Shown here piece by piece: positions 25,245 through 36,009 of a stretch of DNA of 64,000 nucleotides (position 1 is its first letter; every line of letters begins with the position of its first letter). The notes beneath the pieces are model-generated. The model was not told where the DNA came from. It saw nothing but the letters and a program-made list of their open reading frames with translations, and did no database searches. A program made the translations under genes and the position numbers. The DNA lies in NCBI RefSeq assembly GCF_030408435.1, contig NZ_CP047046.1:186001-250000 (forward strand). The letters run 5' to 3'. This DNA comes from Corynebacterium auriscanis (GTDB lineage Bacteria; Actinomycetota; Actinomycetes; Mycobacteriales; Mycobacteriaceae).

Positions 25245-25595
25245 CAGTTCGTGCAGGCGGTCATCGTCGATCCCGAAATGGTGGCCAAGTTCGTGGATCA
25301 CGGTGATTGCCACCTGTTCCACGAGCTCCTCTTCCGTATCGCACACGTCTGCTAGCGCTAAGCGGTAGATGGTGATTTTATCCGGCAGGGCAGAGGTATA
25401 TTCACTGGTCCGCTCGGTGAGGGCCACGCCTTCGTAGAGTCCGAGTATGTGTGGGCTTTCCGGATTGTAGTCTTCGGTGACAATCGCAACATTGTTGACG
25501 TTATCGATGAGCTGCCGGGGAATACGGCGCAATCCCGCATCGACAAGCTCCTCGAAACGATCAGGGTCGATATCAATTGCCAACGACGGCTCCAT
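25233..25595 (-). CDS. Zincin-like metallopeptidase family protein
   Basis: A 120-aa small protein with the zinc motif VIHELGHHFGIDD (HExxHxxxxxD) near its C-terminus. This matches the actinobacterial zincin-like group (PF06262 type). The N-terminal half carries IDIDPDRFEELVDAGLRRIP and ILGLYEGVALTERT, both typical of that group. The ATG at 25595 is 20 bp inside the upstream septum-formation gene, so the two genes overlap by 23 bp and are translationally coupled. Substrates of the family are not known. Confidence 0.88.
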   Translation of the reverse strand: MEPSLAIDIDPDRFEELVDAGLRRIPRQLIDNVNNVAIVTEDYNPESPHILGLYEGVALTERTSEYTSALPDKITIYRLALADVCDTEEELVEQVAITVIHELGHHFGIDDDRLHELGWG

Positions 25596-26691
25596 CGGTA
25601 GCTTGATTAGCGCCGGCACCGGTATCGGCTTCTGGGCCGGCTTGTCCGGCCGTTCCCGCGGCTCCCGCGTTTCCAGGGGTGGAACCGGCACCGTCGCCCG
25701 GCTTGCGCAGCGGGTTGCGCTTAGGTTGCTTGGCCGGTGGCTGGCCGTCGATCGTGAAGCTCTGGCGCACATCACCTTGCAAGGTTGCGAAACTGCCGCC
25801 GCTCTTTCCGAACGTCAGCGCGCAATTCACCGATCGTGAGCCTGCATCCCACGACTGCTTCTGCAGAGTCGTCCAGAATGGTGCCAGCGTGGAGTTGTAT
25901 AGGGCATCGTCGCCGCCGAGGTATTCACGGGCAGCATCGGTGCACACCTTATTCAAGTGTTGGTTTTGTTTCTCGACGCCCGGCCATGGGCCCGAGAACG
26001 TTTTGCTGAGGTCCACTAGCTTTGTCACCTGCCACGAGTGTGGTCGGTCGCAGGTTGTCTCGGTGGTGGTATTGCCCTTCACGAGAACGCAGGTATCGGG
26101 CTTGGATACCCGCGATTGATCCTGTTGGGCAGCTAACCCGCGAGTCTCCACGGCTCGGCTTTCTTCGTCAATCACCATGACACCGCACAGCATCGTGCGG
26201 TCACCGGCTGCCCAGGCGGATTTAGGGGGCAGAATCGGAGCGATGGAATATCGCCCTTCCGGATCGAGTTTGCCCTTGAGGTACTTGAGTGTGGGACCCA
26301 CGCACAGCTCATTTGTGAGCTTTTCCTGGCGGGCTTTGCCCGGTGGGCGGGATTCGGGTCCGAATTCGCTGGTGGGATACGTGCCTAAGTCTTCGCGTGT
26401 AGCGACCTCAAAACGGTGATTCTGCGCACAGTCAACAGTTGCGAAATCTGTGTTGGCCCCTTTGGGCCCCGGCATCCAGTTAACGCAGGCCCCTGCCTGG
26501 GCATCGGTAAACGCGGTGGGAACGGGGTCAGCTGCCTTGGACTTGGAATGAATAGCCGGGCTCAAAGGAGTGCCACTTTCGGGCGCGTTAAACAGGAACG
26601 CGCCGGCGCCTACACCACCGCATAGGGCGGCGAGCAGTGCAGTTGTCGTGCTTCGCATGCGCTTGGTCCACGTGGCTTGACTGAGGGTCAT
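25573..26691 (-). CDS. Septum-formation-family exported protein with two repeated domains
   Basis: A 372-aa protein with an N-terminal signal or anchor helix (TTALLAALCGGVGAGAFLF). Two related domains follow. The first holds AGACVNWMPGP, VDCAQNHRFEVAT and WAAGDRTMLCGV; the second holds DTCVLVKG, CDRPHSWQVTKLV and WDAGSRSVNCALTF. The paired Cys and the 'PHxxEV ... W..GdR...C' layout match the actinobacterial septum-formation domain. It ends in a low-complexity Gly/Ala/Pro tail. It is probably extracytoplasmic and membrane-anchored; the name implies a division role that is not proven. It is coupled to the metallopeptidase gene. Confidence 0.82.
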   Translation of the reverse strand: MTLSQATWTKRMRSTTTALLAALCGGVGAGAFLFNAPESGTPLSPAIHSKSKAADPVPTAFTDAQAGACVNWMPGPKGANTDFATVDCAQNHRFEVATREDLGTYPTSEFGPESRPPGKARQEKLTNELCVGPTLKYLKGKLDPEGRYSIAPILPPKSAWAAGDRTMLCGVMVIDEESRAVETRGLAAQQDQSRVSKPDTCVLVKGNTTTETTCDRPHSWQVTKLVDLSKTFSGPWPGVEKQNQHLNKVCTDAAREYLGGDDALYNSTLAPFWTTLQKQSWDAGSRSVNCALTFGKSGGSFATLQGDVRQSFTIDGQPPAKQPKRNPLRKPGDGAGSTPGNAGAAGTAGQAGPEADTGAGANQATDGAVVGN

Positions 26692-26770
26692 CCTGCTTCT
26701 TTCTCAACGGGTGTTGTTTGACTATAACGCCAAGACGGCTAATCCAAAGCCCAAGGCCGTTGTTGGGTTA

Positions 26771-26909
26771 CAGTGTAGTGGCGAAGTTCGCGTTGGCCCA
26801 TGCCGAGCGCCGTGAGTTGAAGACCTCAGCATAATTGACGAGTAGCAGTGTAGTGGCGAAGTTCGCGTTGGCCCATGCCGAGCGCCGTGAGTTGAAGACT
26901 TCAGCACAC
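26771..26909. repeat. 75-bp-period direct repeat, about 1.8 copies, upstream of serS
   Basis: CAGTGTAGTGGCGAAGTTCG begins copies at 26771 and 26846. About 62 bp are nearly identical between them. The array lies between the septum-protein start and serS, so each copy could carry regulatory sequence. No hairpin was evident in the unit. Confidence 0.88.
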
Positions 26910-26970
26910 TTAACAATTAACAGAGTAGTAGCTGGGCGCGGGGAAACGTTCTACCGCTAAAGTGAACAGC

Positions 26971-28245
26971 ATGATTGATCTGAAGCTCTTGCGCGATAAC
27001 CCCGACATCGTCCGCGCTTCCCAGCGCACCCGTGGTGAAGATCCTGCCCTTGTGGATCAGCTATTGGAGGCCGATGCGCGCCGTCGCGATGCGATCACCG
27101 CCGCCGACTCCGCCCGAGCAGAGCAAAAGTCCTTCTCCAAGGCCATGGGACAGCAAATGCGCACCGCTTCCGATGAGGAGAAGAAGGCGCTGCGCGAGCA
27201 GGGCAAGGAAAAGGCCGAGGCAGTAAAAGCACTTGAAGCTGAGCAGGCCGCAGCTGAACAGGCCGTTCACGACCTGCAGTTGAAGCTCTCCAACGTGGTC
27301 GAGGAGGGCGCTCCCGCCGGTGGGGAGGACGACTTCGTGGTTCTGGAGCATGTGGGCGAGCCCACGGAGTTTGGTTTCGAACCCAAGGACCACCTGGAGT
27401 TAGGAGAATCGCTTGGGTTGATCGATATGAAGCGCGGTACCAAGGTATCGGGTGCGCGTTTCTACTTCCTTACTGGCGACGGCGCTCTTTTGCAGCTGGG
27501 TATGTTGCAACTAGCCGCGCAAAAGGCCGTGGAACACGGATTCACCTTGATGATCCCTCCGGTATTGGTCCGTCCCGAGGTCATGGCTGGCACTGGCTTC
27601 TTGGGCGCCCATGCCGATGAGATTTACCACCTCGAAGAAGACGACATGTACCTTGTCGGCACCTCCGAAGTTGCCTTGGCTGGATACCACTCCGATGAGA
27701 TCATCGACTTGAACAACGGGCCCGTGCGCTACGCGGGTTGGTCCTCTTGCTTCCGTCGTGAGGCAGGGTCGTATGGCAAGGACACCCGTGGAATCATCCG
27801 TGTTCACCAGTTCGACAAGCTCGAGATGTTTGTTTACTGCAAGCCCGAGGAAGCCAAAACCGTCCACCAGGAACTTCTCCAGATGGAGAAGGACATGCTG
27901 GCGGCCGTCGAGGTCCCATACCGCGTGATCGATGTGGCTGGCGGAGACTTAGGTTCGTCCGCAGCGCGGAAATACGACACCGAAGCGTGGGTACCAACGC
28001 AGGGCACCTATCGCGAGCTCACCAGTACGTCCAACTGCACGACTTTCCAGGCTCGCCGCCTTAAAACGCGTTACCGCGATGCTGATGGAAAGGCACAAAC
28101 GGCTGCGACGTTGAACGGCACGTTGGCCACGACCCGCTGGTTGGTGGCCATCTTGGAAAACAATCAGCAGGCCGACGGATCTGTGCGCGTCCCCAAGGCC
28201 CTACAGCCATTCGTAGGCAAAGAAGTTTTGGAACCAAAGAAGTAA
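26971..28245 (+). CDS. serS: Seryl-tRNA synthetase
   Basis: A 424-aa class II aminoacyl-tRNA synthetase. The N-terminal coiled-coil arm (about 25-110, rich in Ala/Glu/Lys/Gln) contacts the long variable arm of tRNA-Ser. Class II motif 2 is [20 protein letters not shown] and motif 3 is [18 protein letters not shown]. The [10 protein letters not shown] serine-site loop is present. ATG 26971 is chosen over an upstream GTG; TAAAGT (26958-26963) ends 7 nt before it. plsC follows after 11 bp. Confidence 0.96.
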   Translation: MIDLKLLRDNPDIVRASQRTRGEDPALVDQLLEADARRRDAITAADSARAEQKSFSKAMGQQMRTASDEEKKALREQGKEKAEAVKALEAEQAAAEQAVHDLQLKLSNVVEEGAPAGGEDDFVVLEHVGEPTEFGFEPKDHLELGESLGLIDMKRGTKVSGARFYFLTGDGALLQLGMLQLAAQKAVEHGFTLMIPPVLVRPEVMAGTGFLGAHADEIYHLEEDDMYLVGTSEVALAGYHSDEIIDLNNGPVRYAGWSSCFRREAGSYGKDTRGIIRVHQFDKLEMFVYCKPEEAKTVHQELLQMEKDMLAAVEVPYRVIDVAGGDLGSSAARKYDTEAWVPTQGTYRELTSTSNCTTFQARRLKTRYRDADGKAQTAATLNGTLATTRWLVAILENNQQADGSVRVPKALQPFVGKEVLEPKK

Positions 28246-28256
28246 TCTCAATACTC

Positions 28257-29210
28257 ATGGCCAAACTTAAAGACCGCTTTATCCGTCTGCCCGAAGGCTT
28301 CGCTCCTGCGCCCAACCACCGCGAGGAAGCCCGGGAATTTCCCTATTCCCGGCCGATCATCTCCATCGCGAAGAAATGGATGGACTGGGTTCAGAAACTC
28401 GACGTCGTCATTCTTAACCCGGAGAACATTCCTGCTACCGGTGGCGCGATGATCGCGATCAACCACACCGGTTACTGGGATTTCGTTTACGGTGGCATCC
28501 CCGCGCACTTCAACGGCCGTCGCCTAGTGCGGTTTATGGCGAAGAAGGAAATTTTCGACGTCAAGGGAGTAGGCGCGCTCATGCGTGCGATGAAGCACAT
28601 CCCCGTTGACCGCGCCGATGGGCAAGCTAGCGTGGATGAGGCCATCCGTCGCCTGCGGATGGGGCAGCTGGTGGGCATTTTCCCAGAGGCCACCATTTCT
28701 CGCTCCTTTGAAGTCAAAGAATTCCGGCAAGGTGCTGCCAAAATTGCTTTCGACGCCAACGTGCCACTCATCCCACTGACCATCTGGGGATCACAGCAGG
28801 TGTGGACGAAGGGGCACAAGCCCAACTGGCGGCCGAAAAATGCAAAACTCGTGCTGATTGTGGGCAAGCCGGTGGAAGTCACCGCAGATTCCGCAGCAAC
28901 TACCGATCGTTTACATAAAGCGATGGTGGAGCAGCTGCAGGAAAACCGTCGCATCTACGAACAAGAATTCGGCCCCATGCCCAAGGGCGAATACTGGGTG
29001 CCGGCCAACATGGGCGGAACTGCCCCAACGCTGGAAGAAGCCACGGTCAAAGACCGGGAGGACCAGGCCGAACGCAAACGCAAGAGGGCGGAGGCGCAGG
29101 TTCGGGCAGAGCGGCGTCGAGAAGAAGAAAAGAAACAACTGGCCGCGGCACCCGCCTGGAGAAAACCCGTGATACGCCTGCAGCAACGGTTGAACCGCAA
29201 GAACAAATAA
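28257..29210 (+). CDS. 1-acyl-sn-glycerol-3-phosphate acyltransferase family protein
   Basis: A 317-aa peripheral membrane acyltransferase adding a second fatty acid to lysophosphatidate. The NHxxxxD motif is AINHTGYWDFVYGG (about residue 65) and the substrate motif is GIFPEATISRSFEVKEF. The C-terminal 60 residues form a strongly charged, probably coiled-coil tail ending in a basic helix. TAATCT (28243-28248) overlaps the serS stop and lies 8 nt before the ATG, so the gene may have its own leaderless promoter. The serS-plsC-HAD order is conserved in C. glutamicum. Confidence 0.9.
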   Translation: MAKLKDRFIRLPEGFAPAPNHREEAREFPYSRPIISIAKKWMDWVQKLDVVILNPENIPATGGAMIAINHTGYWDFVYGGIPAHFNGRRLVRFMAKKEIFDVKGVGALMRAMKHIPVDRADGQASVDEAIRRLRMGQLVGIFPEATISRSFEVKEFRQGAAKIAFDANVPLIPLTIWGSQQVWTKGHKPNWRPKNAKLVLIVGKPVEVTADSAATTDRLHKAMVEQLQENRRIYEQEFGPMPKGEYWVPANMGGTAPTLEEATVKDREDQAERKRKRAEAQVRAERRREEEKKQLAAAPAWRKPVIRLQQRLNRKNK

Positions 29211-29231
29211 ACGCTAGGAGTTACATAGGCG

Positions 29232-30086
29232 ATGCAAGGGCCAATATGGAGGCCAAAATTGGTGGTCAGCGATGTGGATGGCACACTGCTAGATCACCGG
29301 GAACGAGTATCGCCTCGGATGCGCGCCATTATCGATGACATGGCACGCCAAGGCACCGCGTTCACGCTTGCCACTGGCCGCCCCGCGCGCTGGCTACTCC
29401 CAGTGCTGGAACAGATCAACGTACGCCCCATAGTGGTGTGCGCGAATGGGGCCGTAATCTACGACAGCGCATTGGACCGCGTGGTGCATGCCGAAAGTCT
29501 TTCACCGGAAGTGCAACGGGACCTCGTGGAATCGCTGCAAGCCGTTGATCCCGAGTGGGGTTTCGCGGTCGAACGCGTTGGTCGTAGTGCTTTCGACCGG
29601 GAAAACGAGCTGTTTTGCGTAACCCCCAACTACGATCACGCGTGGATTTCCGATGAGCACACCACCGTGCCACGGGAGCAGTTGGTATCTATGCCCGCGG
29701 TCAAGCTTCTGGTACGTGACCACAGGCGAAGCTCCGCGGCACTCTACGAAGCGGTGGCGCCATACATCGATCCCGCCCTGGCACACGCCACGTTTTCCTG
29801 GGAAGGCGGATTGGTAGAAATCAGCGCGCCGGGCGTATCCAAGCGCACGGCCCTACAACGAGTGGCCAAGAGCATTGAGGTGCGCACCGAAGACATCATC
29901 GTTTTCGGGGACATGCCGAATGACCTGGAGATGTTGCGATGGGCTGGCACTGGGGTGGCGATGGGGAATGCGCGCGACGAAGTCAAGGCAGCCGCGGATG
30001 CGGTCACCGCCACCAACGATGATGACGGAGTGGCTGAATACCTCACCCGCTGGTTCAATTCCGCGGAAACCATGAGGGAGAACTAA
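29232..30086 (+). CDS. Cof-type HAD-superfamily phosphatase
   Basis: A 284-aa cytoplasmic phosphatase. HAD motif I is VVSDVDGTLLDH (nucleophile and acid-base Asp), motif II is ATGRPAR, and motif IV is IIVFGDMPNDLEMLRWAG followed by GVAMGNARDEVKAAAD. A large C2-type cap sits between motifs II and III, as in sugar-phosphate or riboflavin-precursor phosphatases. The true substrate is unknown. AGGAG lies about 12 nt before the ATG. It is followed after 2 bp by the PGPGW membrane protein gene. Confidence 0.9.
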   Translation: MQGPIWRPKLVVSDVDGTLLDHRERVSPRMRAIIDDMARQGTAFTLATGRPARWLLPVLEQINVRPIVVCANGAVIYDSALDRVVHAESLSPEVQRDLVESLQAVDPEWGFAVERVGRSAFDRENELFCVTPNYDHAWISDEHTTVPREQLVSMPAVKLLVRDHRRSSAALYEAVAPYIDPALAHATFSWEGGLVEISAPGVSKRTALQRVAKSIEVRTEDIIVFGDMPNDLEMLRWAGTGVAMGNARDEVKAAADAVTATNDDDGVAEYLTRWFNSAETMREN

Positions 30087-30088
30087 CC

Positions 30089-30541
30089 ATGGCGACCATG
30101 GGCGAGGCTGTGCATCAGCGGGTCGAGAAGATCCGCGCACACCACGAGAAGCTGAAACGGCACCCGAGGTTCGGTTTCTTAGTGCGCCCCGTCACCTTGG
30201 TTGCGGGCTGGATTATGACCGTCCTGGGAATCATCGCGATTCCATTTCCCGGTCCTGGTTGGCTCATGGTGTTTGTTTCCATCGGTATTTTGTCCCTGGA
30301 ATTAGAATGGCCGCACCGGCTTCTTAGCTGGTCAGTGCGCAAATACGACCAGATTGATACGTGGTTCAAACAACTGCCGCTGATTATCAAGGGCCTGATC
30401 GGTCTTCTCCTGCTGATTATCACCTGGTGCATTTTCGCCTTCCTGTTTTGGGCGGGGTGGAAACTGGGAATGTTGGATTGGACTCGCCCTTGGCTACAAC
30501 CCGCCGTGGATTGGCTTCCCGACTGGCTGGGGTTGGAGTAG
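30089..30541 (+). CDS. PGPGW-motif transmembrane protein (TIGR02611-like)
   Basis: A 150-aa membrane protein with a basic N-terminal helix. Helices 1 and 2 flank IPFPGPGWLMVFVSIGILSLE, which contains the defining PGPGW motif, and a third helix lies near residues 100-125 (IIKGLIGLLLLIITW). Function is unknown. It follows the HAD gene by 2 bp and precedes glf, so it may belong to the envelope gene cluster. I see no catalytic residues. Confidence 0.85.
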   Translation: MATMGEAVHQRVEKIRAHHEKLKRHPRFGFLVRPVTLVAGWIMTVLGIIAIPFPGPGWLMVFVSIGILSLELEWPHRLLSWSVRKYDQIDTWFKQLPLIIKGLIGLLLLIITWCIFAFLFWAGWKLGMLDWTRPWLQPAVDWLPDWLGLE

Positions 30542-31792
<1,251 letters not shown>

Positions 31793-31948
31793 GGAAGTAA
31801 CCGGGAGCGATGCCTAGTCAAGCCCAGTGCGCTCGGCCCCCTGCGTTCCCTGATCACGGCACCAACCCCTGCCAATGCCCGGTTTGGGCGTGGCGGAGGG
31901 CGCCCTCGGCGGGGCAATCGTGGATAATTGATGGGTAATACTGTCTAC

Positions 31949-34078
31949 GTGGAGGTCCGCTTCCAGCCCATGGCTGCTCAAACTAAGTCTGAAAACATGA
32001 GTGCTCAAGCTCAGTCTGAATCGCGCGATTCCTTCGATCCAACCCGTCTAGCTCGGGTTATCCTGCCGAAGCGCGGTGAACCACGGGATGTGCGCTCGCT
32101 TTACATCGTGGAAGACGAGCAGTCCACTGCTGGACGTGTCACCGCACTATCCCGCACATCGTGCACTATTCCCGGTGGCACCGAGATCTCCTTCGAATCC
32201 TATTTCAACGCGTTCCCGGCCTCCTACTGGCGCCGCTGGTCCCAGTTAGACGACGTGCAGCTGCGCATCGAGCTCACCGGTGATGCACGCGTGGATATCT
32301 ACCGTTCGAAGATCGACGGTTCGCGTATTGCCGTCACCGGCGATGTAGTGGAGACTGATGAATCGGGCCGGGGGACTGCGGAGTTCACCATCTCGTTGGC
32401 GCCGTTTGAAGATGGTGGCTGGATCTGGTTCGACATCACGTGCGAATCCGCCGTGACCATTCACTCCGCTGGTTGGTACGCGACGAAACCGGCCGAGGGC
32501 CAGGTTTTAGTATCCGACGCCACGCTGACAGACCCTACGACCGGAGCAGAGAAGCGATACTCCGCGGGGGACGTTCTGCCGGTAGCCGAACCGCGCGTGA
32601 CAGTGGGCATTCCCACGTTCAACCGGCCCACGGACGCGGTGGCGGCGCTCGAAGCACTGTCTTCCGACCCGGTCGTGGATGCAGTGATCGATGCCGTGAT
32701 CATGCCGGATCAGGGCGATAAGCACCCCGCAGATGAGCCGGGATTCCCCGCGGTAGAGGCCCACTTCGGCGACCGCCTGCGCATCTGCCCGCAGGGCAAC
32801 CTCGGTGGCTCCGGTGGTTACTCCCGCATCATGTATGAGGCCCGGCACGCAGAGCGCGGCACTGATAGCCCATTCATTCTGTACATGGACGATGACATCC
32901 AGATTGAGCCGGACGCGGTCTTGCGTTCCTTGGCTGCTGCCCGCTACGCTACGTCGCCGATGTTGATCGGTGGCCAGATGCTGAACCTGCAGGAGCGCAG
33001 CCACCTGCACACTATGGGTGAAGTGATCGACCGCGGTTCCTTCATGTGGACTGCCGCGCCACACACGCATTACGATCATGATTTCTACAAGCATCCTCTG
33101 CGCGATCGCGGATCATATGGCAACAATGCCTCCGGTGAAGAGATCGATTCCAAGGATCTACACCGTCGCATCGACGTGGATTACAACGGCTGGTGGATGT
33201 GCATGATCCCACGGGTCGTCGCGGAAACCATCGGTCAGCCCCTACCGCTGTTCATCAAGTGGGATGACGGCGAATTCGGCCTCCGCGCGAAGGATGCAGG
33301 ATTCCCCACCGCATCGTGGCCAGGCATTGCGATTTGGCACATGGCATGGTCCGACAAAGACGATGCCATTGACTGGCAAGCATACTTCCACCTGCGGAAC
33401 CGCCTGATCGTAGCTGCCATCCAGCACGATGGTTCCCCGCGCGGCATTATCACTTCGATGGCTAAAGCGACAGCCAAGCACCTTTTGTGCTTGGAATACT
33501 CCACCGTTGCTATCCAAAATGAGGCGATGAAGGACTTCTTGGCAGGCCCCGAACAGCTCTTCGGCATTCTGGATACTGCACTGCCACGCATCAACAAGCT
33601 GCGTAAGAACTACTCCGATGCCCAGGTGTTGCCCAGCGCTACCGCGCTTCCTGCGCCATCCGGTGGACCAGCAGGCCTGACCGATATTCCAACCAACCCG
33701 GTTGCCAAAATAAAGACTCTCACCCGGGGGCTGCTGAACAACTCCCGTCCTGCCGATGCTCGCCACCACCACACACCACAGGTGAACCTGCCACCCATCG
33801 AAGCCCGCTGGTTCAGCCTATCCCGTGTGGATGGTGCTACTGTCACCACCGCAGACGGCAGGGGAGTGGTGTACCGCAAACGTGACCGTGGCCAGATGAT
33901 CGCACTGGCCAAGGATTCCGCCCGTTTGCAAAAGGAGGTGGCAGCCCGCTTCGACGAGATGCGTACGCGTTACCGCGCCGCACATCCAGAGCTCACCAGC
34001 CGCGAAGCATGGGCCAAGATCTTCGAGCCGGCCCACGCCACCGCGACGGGTACCACCACTGCTCAGGAGAAAAACTAA
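31949..34078 (+). CDS. glfT2: Bifunctional UDP-galactofuranosyltransferase GlfT2
   Basis: A polymerising glycosyltransferase of about 709 aa that alternately forms β(1-5) and β(1-6) galactofuranose linkages on the inner membrane face. An N-terminal β-rich domain (about 1-190) precedes the GT-A domain (VTVGIPTFNRPTDAV). The metal site is ILYMDDDIQIEPD. The acceptor and catalytic motifs are GWWMCMIPR, KWDDGEFGLRAKDAG and GIAIWHMAWSDKDD. The start is uncertain. GTG 31949 is chosen because TAATAC lies 7 nt upstream; ATG 31970 follows a GTGGAGG Shine-Dalgarno and is equally credible. The PAP2 phosphatase gene follows directly. Confidence 0.94.
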   Translation: MEVRFQPMAAQTKSENMSAQAQSESRDSFDPTRLARVILPKRGEPRDVRSLYIVEDEQSTAGRVTALSRTSCTIPGGTEISFESYFNAFPASYWRRWSQLDDVQLRIELTGDARVDIYRSKIDGSRIAVTGDVVETDESGRGTAEFTISLAPFEDGGWIWFDITCESAVTIHSAGWYATKPAEGQVLVSDATLTDPTTGAEKRYSAGDVLPVAEPRVTVGIPTFNRPTDAVAALEALSSDPVVDAVIDAVIMPDQGDKHPADEPGFPAVEAHFGDRLRICPQGNLGGSGGYSRIMYEARHAERGTDSPFILYMDDDIQIEPDAVLRSLAAARYATSPMLIGGQMLNLQERSHLHTMGEVIDRGSFMWTAAPHTHYDHDFYKHPLRDRGSYGNNASGEEIDSKDLHRRIDVDYNGWWMCMIPRVVAETIGQPLPLFIKWDDGEFGLRAKDAGFPTASWPGIAIWHMAWSDKDDAIDWQAYFHLRNRLIVAAIQHDGSPRGIITSMAKATAKHLLCLEYSTVAIQNEAMKDFLAGPEQLFGILDTALPRINKLRKNYSDAQVLPSATALPAPSGGPAGLTDIPTNPVAKIKTLTRGLLNNSRPADARHHHTPQVNLPPIEARWFSLSRVDGATVTTADGRGVVYRKRDRGQMIALAKDSARLQKEVAARFDEMRTRYRAAHPELTSREAWAKIFEPAHATATGTTTAQEKN

Positions 34079-34079
34079 C

Positions 34080-34712
34080 GTGAATACCGCGAATACCGCG
34101 AATAGTGCTGCGGGTAGTGCCAACACCGCGGACAGTGCCACGGGCACCACTAACACCGCGGACAGCGCCGCGAATGGCACCAACACCGCGGACAGTGCCA
34201 CAATCCCGGGCGACCCGTGGAAAGAATCTGACCTCCTAGTCGCGATTCAAAAAAGCATCTCCCACCAACCCGGTGTGATGTCAACCGCACGGTTGATGAG
34301 CTTTTTCGGCGAGCACGCCCTCGGATGGATGGCCCTGGCAGCCGCCGGATGCGCACTAGATAAACCGCGACAGAAGCAGTGGCTAGCCACGGGCGTGGGC
34401 GCCTTCTCGGCACACGCGGCCTCGGTGATCGTCAAGCGTATTATCCGCCGGCCTCGCCCGCACGATCCGCGTATCACTATTGGAGTGGGAACCCCGTCCA
34501 AGTTGAGCTTCCCTTCGTCGCACGCTACGAGTTCCACCGCGGCGCTCGTCGGTACCGCTCAAACGATTGGTAGCCCGCTACCATTGGTAGGCGTTCCCGC
34601 GATGGCCCTTTCCCGTTTGGTACTGGGTGTGCACTATCCAACCGACGTTGTACTGGGCAGCATTATCGGCGCCACCACCGCCGGTATCACGCGCAAGTTA
34701 ATGCTCGGCTAA
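34080..34712 (+). CDS. PAP2-family phosphatase, probable decaprenylphosphoryl-5-phosphoribose phosphatase
   Basis: A 210-aa membrane phosphatase. PAP2 motifs are KRIIRRPRPHDP, SFPSSHATSSTAA and SRLVLGVHYPTDVVLG, with all three catalytic elements intact. Its place between glfT2 and ubiA equals Rv3807c, the enzyme thought to remove the 5-phosphate made by UbiA on the path to decaprenyl-phospho-arabinose. The N-terminal 40 residues are a degenerate repeat of NTADSA units, unlike the compact family start. The GTG start is two bases after the glfT2 stop, so it is translationally coupled. Confidence 0.9.
   Translation: MNTANTANSAAGSANTADSATGTTNTADSAANGTNTADSATIPGDPWKESDLLVAIQKSISHQPGVMSTARLMSFFGEHALGWMALAAAGCALDKPRQKQWLATGVGAFSAHAASVIVKRIIRRPRPHDPRITIGVGTPSKLSFPSSHATSSTAALVGTAQTIGSPLPLVGVPAMALSRLVLGVHYPTDVVLGSIIGATTAGITRKLMLG
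34081..34203 (+). repeat. 33/36-bp in-frame repeat encoding NTADSA units
   Basis: Three close copies (NTADSAT, NTADSAA, NTADSAT) and two looser ones make up the N-terminal tail of the PAP2 phosphatase. Units are multiples of three bases. Confidence 0.75.
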
Positions 34713-34759
34713 AGCGCTGGGCGTCGAATAAAAGAAGTAACAGGACAGGAGAAGAAACG

Positions 34760-35785
34760 GTGAGCGAACAGCAAAACCGTCCGGAAACCCTGCTCGGTTC
34801 CGAACCTCACACCTCGGGTCTGGAGCCCGAGCGTGGCCGGTCCGAGACGAGCGTCCCGACGGATACTTCGGGACCGCGCGCACCGCGTAACCTGCCAGAG
34901 GCCATGGTCAAAGCACTGCGCCCGAAGCAGTGGGTGAAAAATGTCCTGGTTGTCGCAGCTCCGGCGGCGGCGGGCAGCTCCTCGCTGTTCCACGGTCGAG
35001 TGCTGCTGGACGTGGTGATCGCGTTCGTGGCTTTCTGCCTGGCGGCCAGCTCCATCTACTTGGTCAATGACGCGCGTGATGTGGAAGCCGACCGCGCCCA
35101 CCCAACCAAGCGATTCCGCCCCATCGCCGCCGGTGTACTTCCAGTGAACCTGGCTTACGCGATGGCCGTGGTGCTGATTATTCTGGCGATTGGTGGCTCG
35201 TTCTTAGCGACCTCCGGGTCCAATTTGGCCATTGTGGTTACCGTGTACATCGCCCTGCAGCTGGGGTACTGCTTCGGTTGGAAGCACCAGCCAGTGATTG
35301 ATATTGCCCTAGTGAGCTCCGGGTTCATGCTGCGTGCGATGGCCGGCGGTGTAGCGGCCTCTATTGTCCTGTCCCAGTGGTTCCTGCTGGTGGCGGCCTT
35401 CGGCTCCCTGTTCATGGCAGCCGGTAAGCGCTACGCAGAGTTGAAGCTATCGCTGCGGTCCGGCGCCAAGATACGCAAGTCACTCGAGAGCTACACCCCG
35501 ACATACCTGCGCTTCGTTTGGACTCTCGCCGCGACTGCCGTGGTGCTGTGCTACGCGCTGTGGGGCTTTGATCTGTCCCAGCGTTCCGATGGTGCGGTGG
35601 CTGTGTGGTACCAGATCTCCATGGTTCCCTTTACCGTTGCAATCCTGCGCTACGCCGCGGATGTGGATCGTGGCGAAGGTGGCGCCCCCGATGAGATCGC
35701 CCTGAATGACCGCACCCTGCAGCTGCTGGCGCTGACATGGATTTTCACCATCGCTATGGCGGTATACATCGTGCCGGCGCTTTGA
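34760..35785 (+). CDS. ubiA: Decaprenyl-phosphate phosphoribosyltransferase (UbiA family)
   Basis: A 341-aa polytopic prenyltransferase. It joins phosphoribose from PRPP to decaprenyl phosphate, the first step toward the arabinose donor of arabinogalactan. About 55 hydrophilic residues precede the conserved LRPKQWVKNVLVVAAP. The first Asp-rich motif is YLVNDARDVEADRAHPTKRF, and the second Asp-containing region is GKRYAELKLSLR. Eight or so helices follow. AGGAGAAG precedes the GTG start. Downstream, where aftB would be expected, there are only repeats. Confidence 0.94.
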   Translation: MSEQQNRPETLLGSEPHTSGLEPERGRSETSVPTDTSGPRAPRNLPEAMVKALRPKQWVKNVLVVAAPAAAGSSSLFHGRVLLDVVIAFVAFCLAASSIYLVNDARDVEADRAHPTKRFRPIAAGVLPVNLAYAMAVVLIILAIGGSFLATSGSNLAIVVTVYIALQLGYCFGWKHQPVIDIALVSSGFMLRAMAGGVAASIVLSQWFLLVAAFGSLFMAAGKRYAELKLSLRSGAKIRKSLESYTPTYLRFVWTLAATAVVLCYALWGFDLSQRSDGAVAVWYQISMVPFTVAILRYAADVDRGEGGAPDEIALNDRTLQLLALTWIFTIAMAVYIVPAL

Positions 35786-35850
35786 GTTGCTTGGCTTTAA
35801 CCGGCGGGGTTTGAGTAGGGGAGCTGGACCTGGGCTCTCTTGAACGCCCC

Positions 35851-36006
35851 TGGGGCTGGTTTTCGCGCGCTGAACTTGGGGCCGGTATTCTCGCGTTGAA
35901 CCTGGGGCCGGTTTTCGCGCGCCGAGCTTGGGGCCGGTTTTCGCGCGCCGAGCTTGGGGCCGGTTTTCGCGCGCCGAGCTTGGGGCCGGTTTTCTCGCGC
36001 CGAGAA
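35851..36006. repeat. 26-bp tandem repeat, 6 copies, downstream of ubiA
   Basis: Six contiguous 26-bp units of the type TGGGGCCGGTTTTCGCGCGC (then CGAGCT) start at 35851, 35877, 35903, 35929, 35955 and 35981. Copies 3-5 are identical; the outer copies diverge. They have no spacers, so this is not a CRISPR array. The 635-bp stretch 35786-36420 has no gene I can support. Confidence 0.95.
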
Positions 36007-36009
36007 ACA

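Noticed and set aside
31896-31907. GAGGGCGCCCTC palindrome between glf and glfT2 as a terminator
   Set aside because: It has no loop and no T-run, so it cannot form a normal terminator hairpin; it may be chance in GC-rich DNA.
35851-36006. CRISPR array
   Set aside because: The 26-bp units are head to tail without spacers and no cas gene is present.
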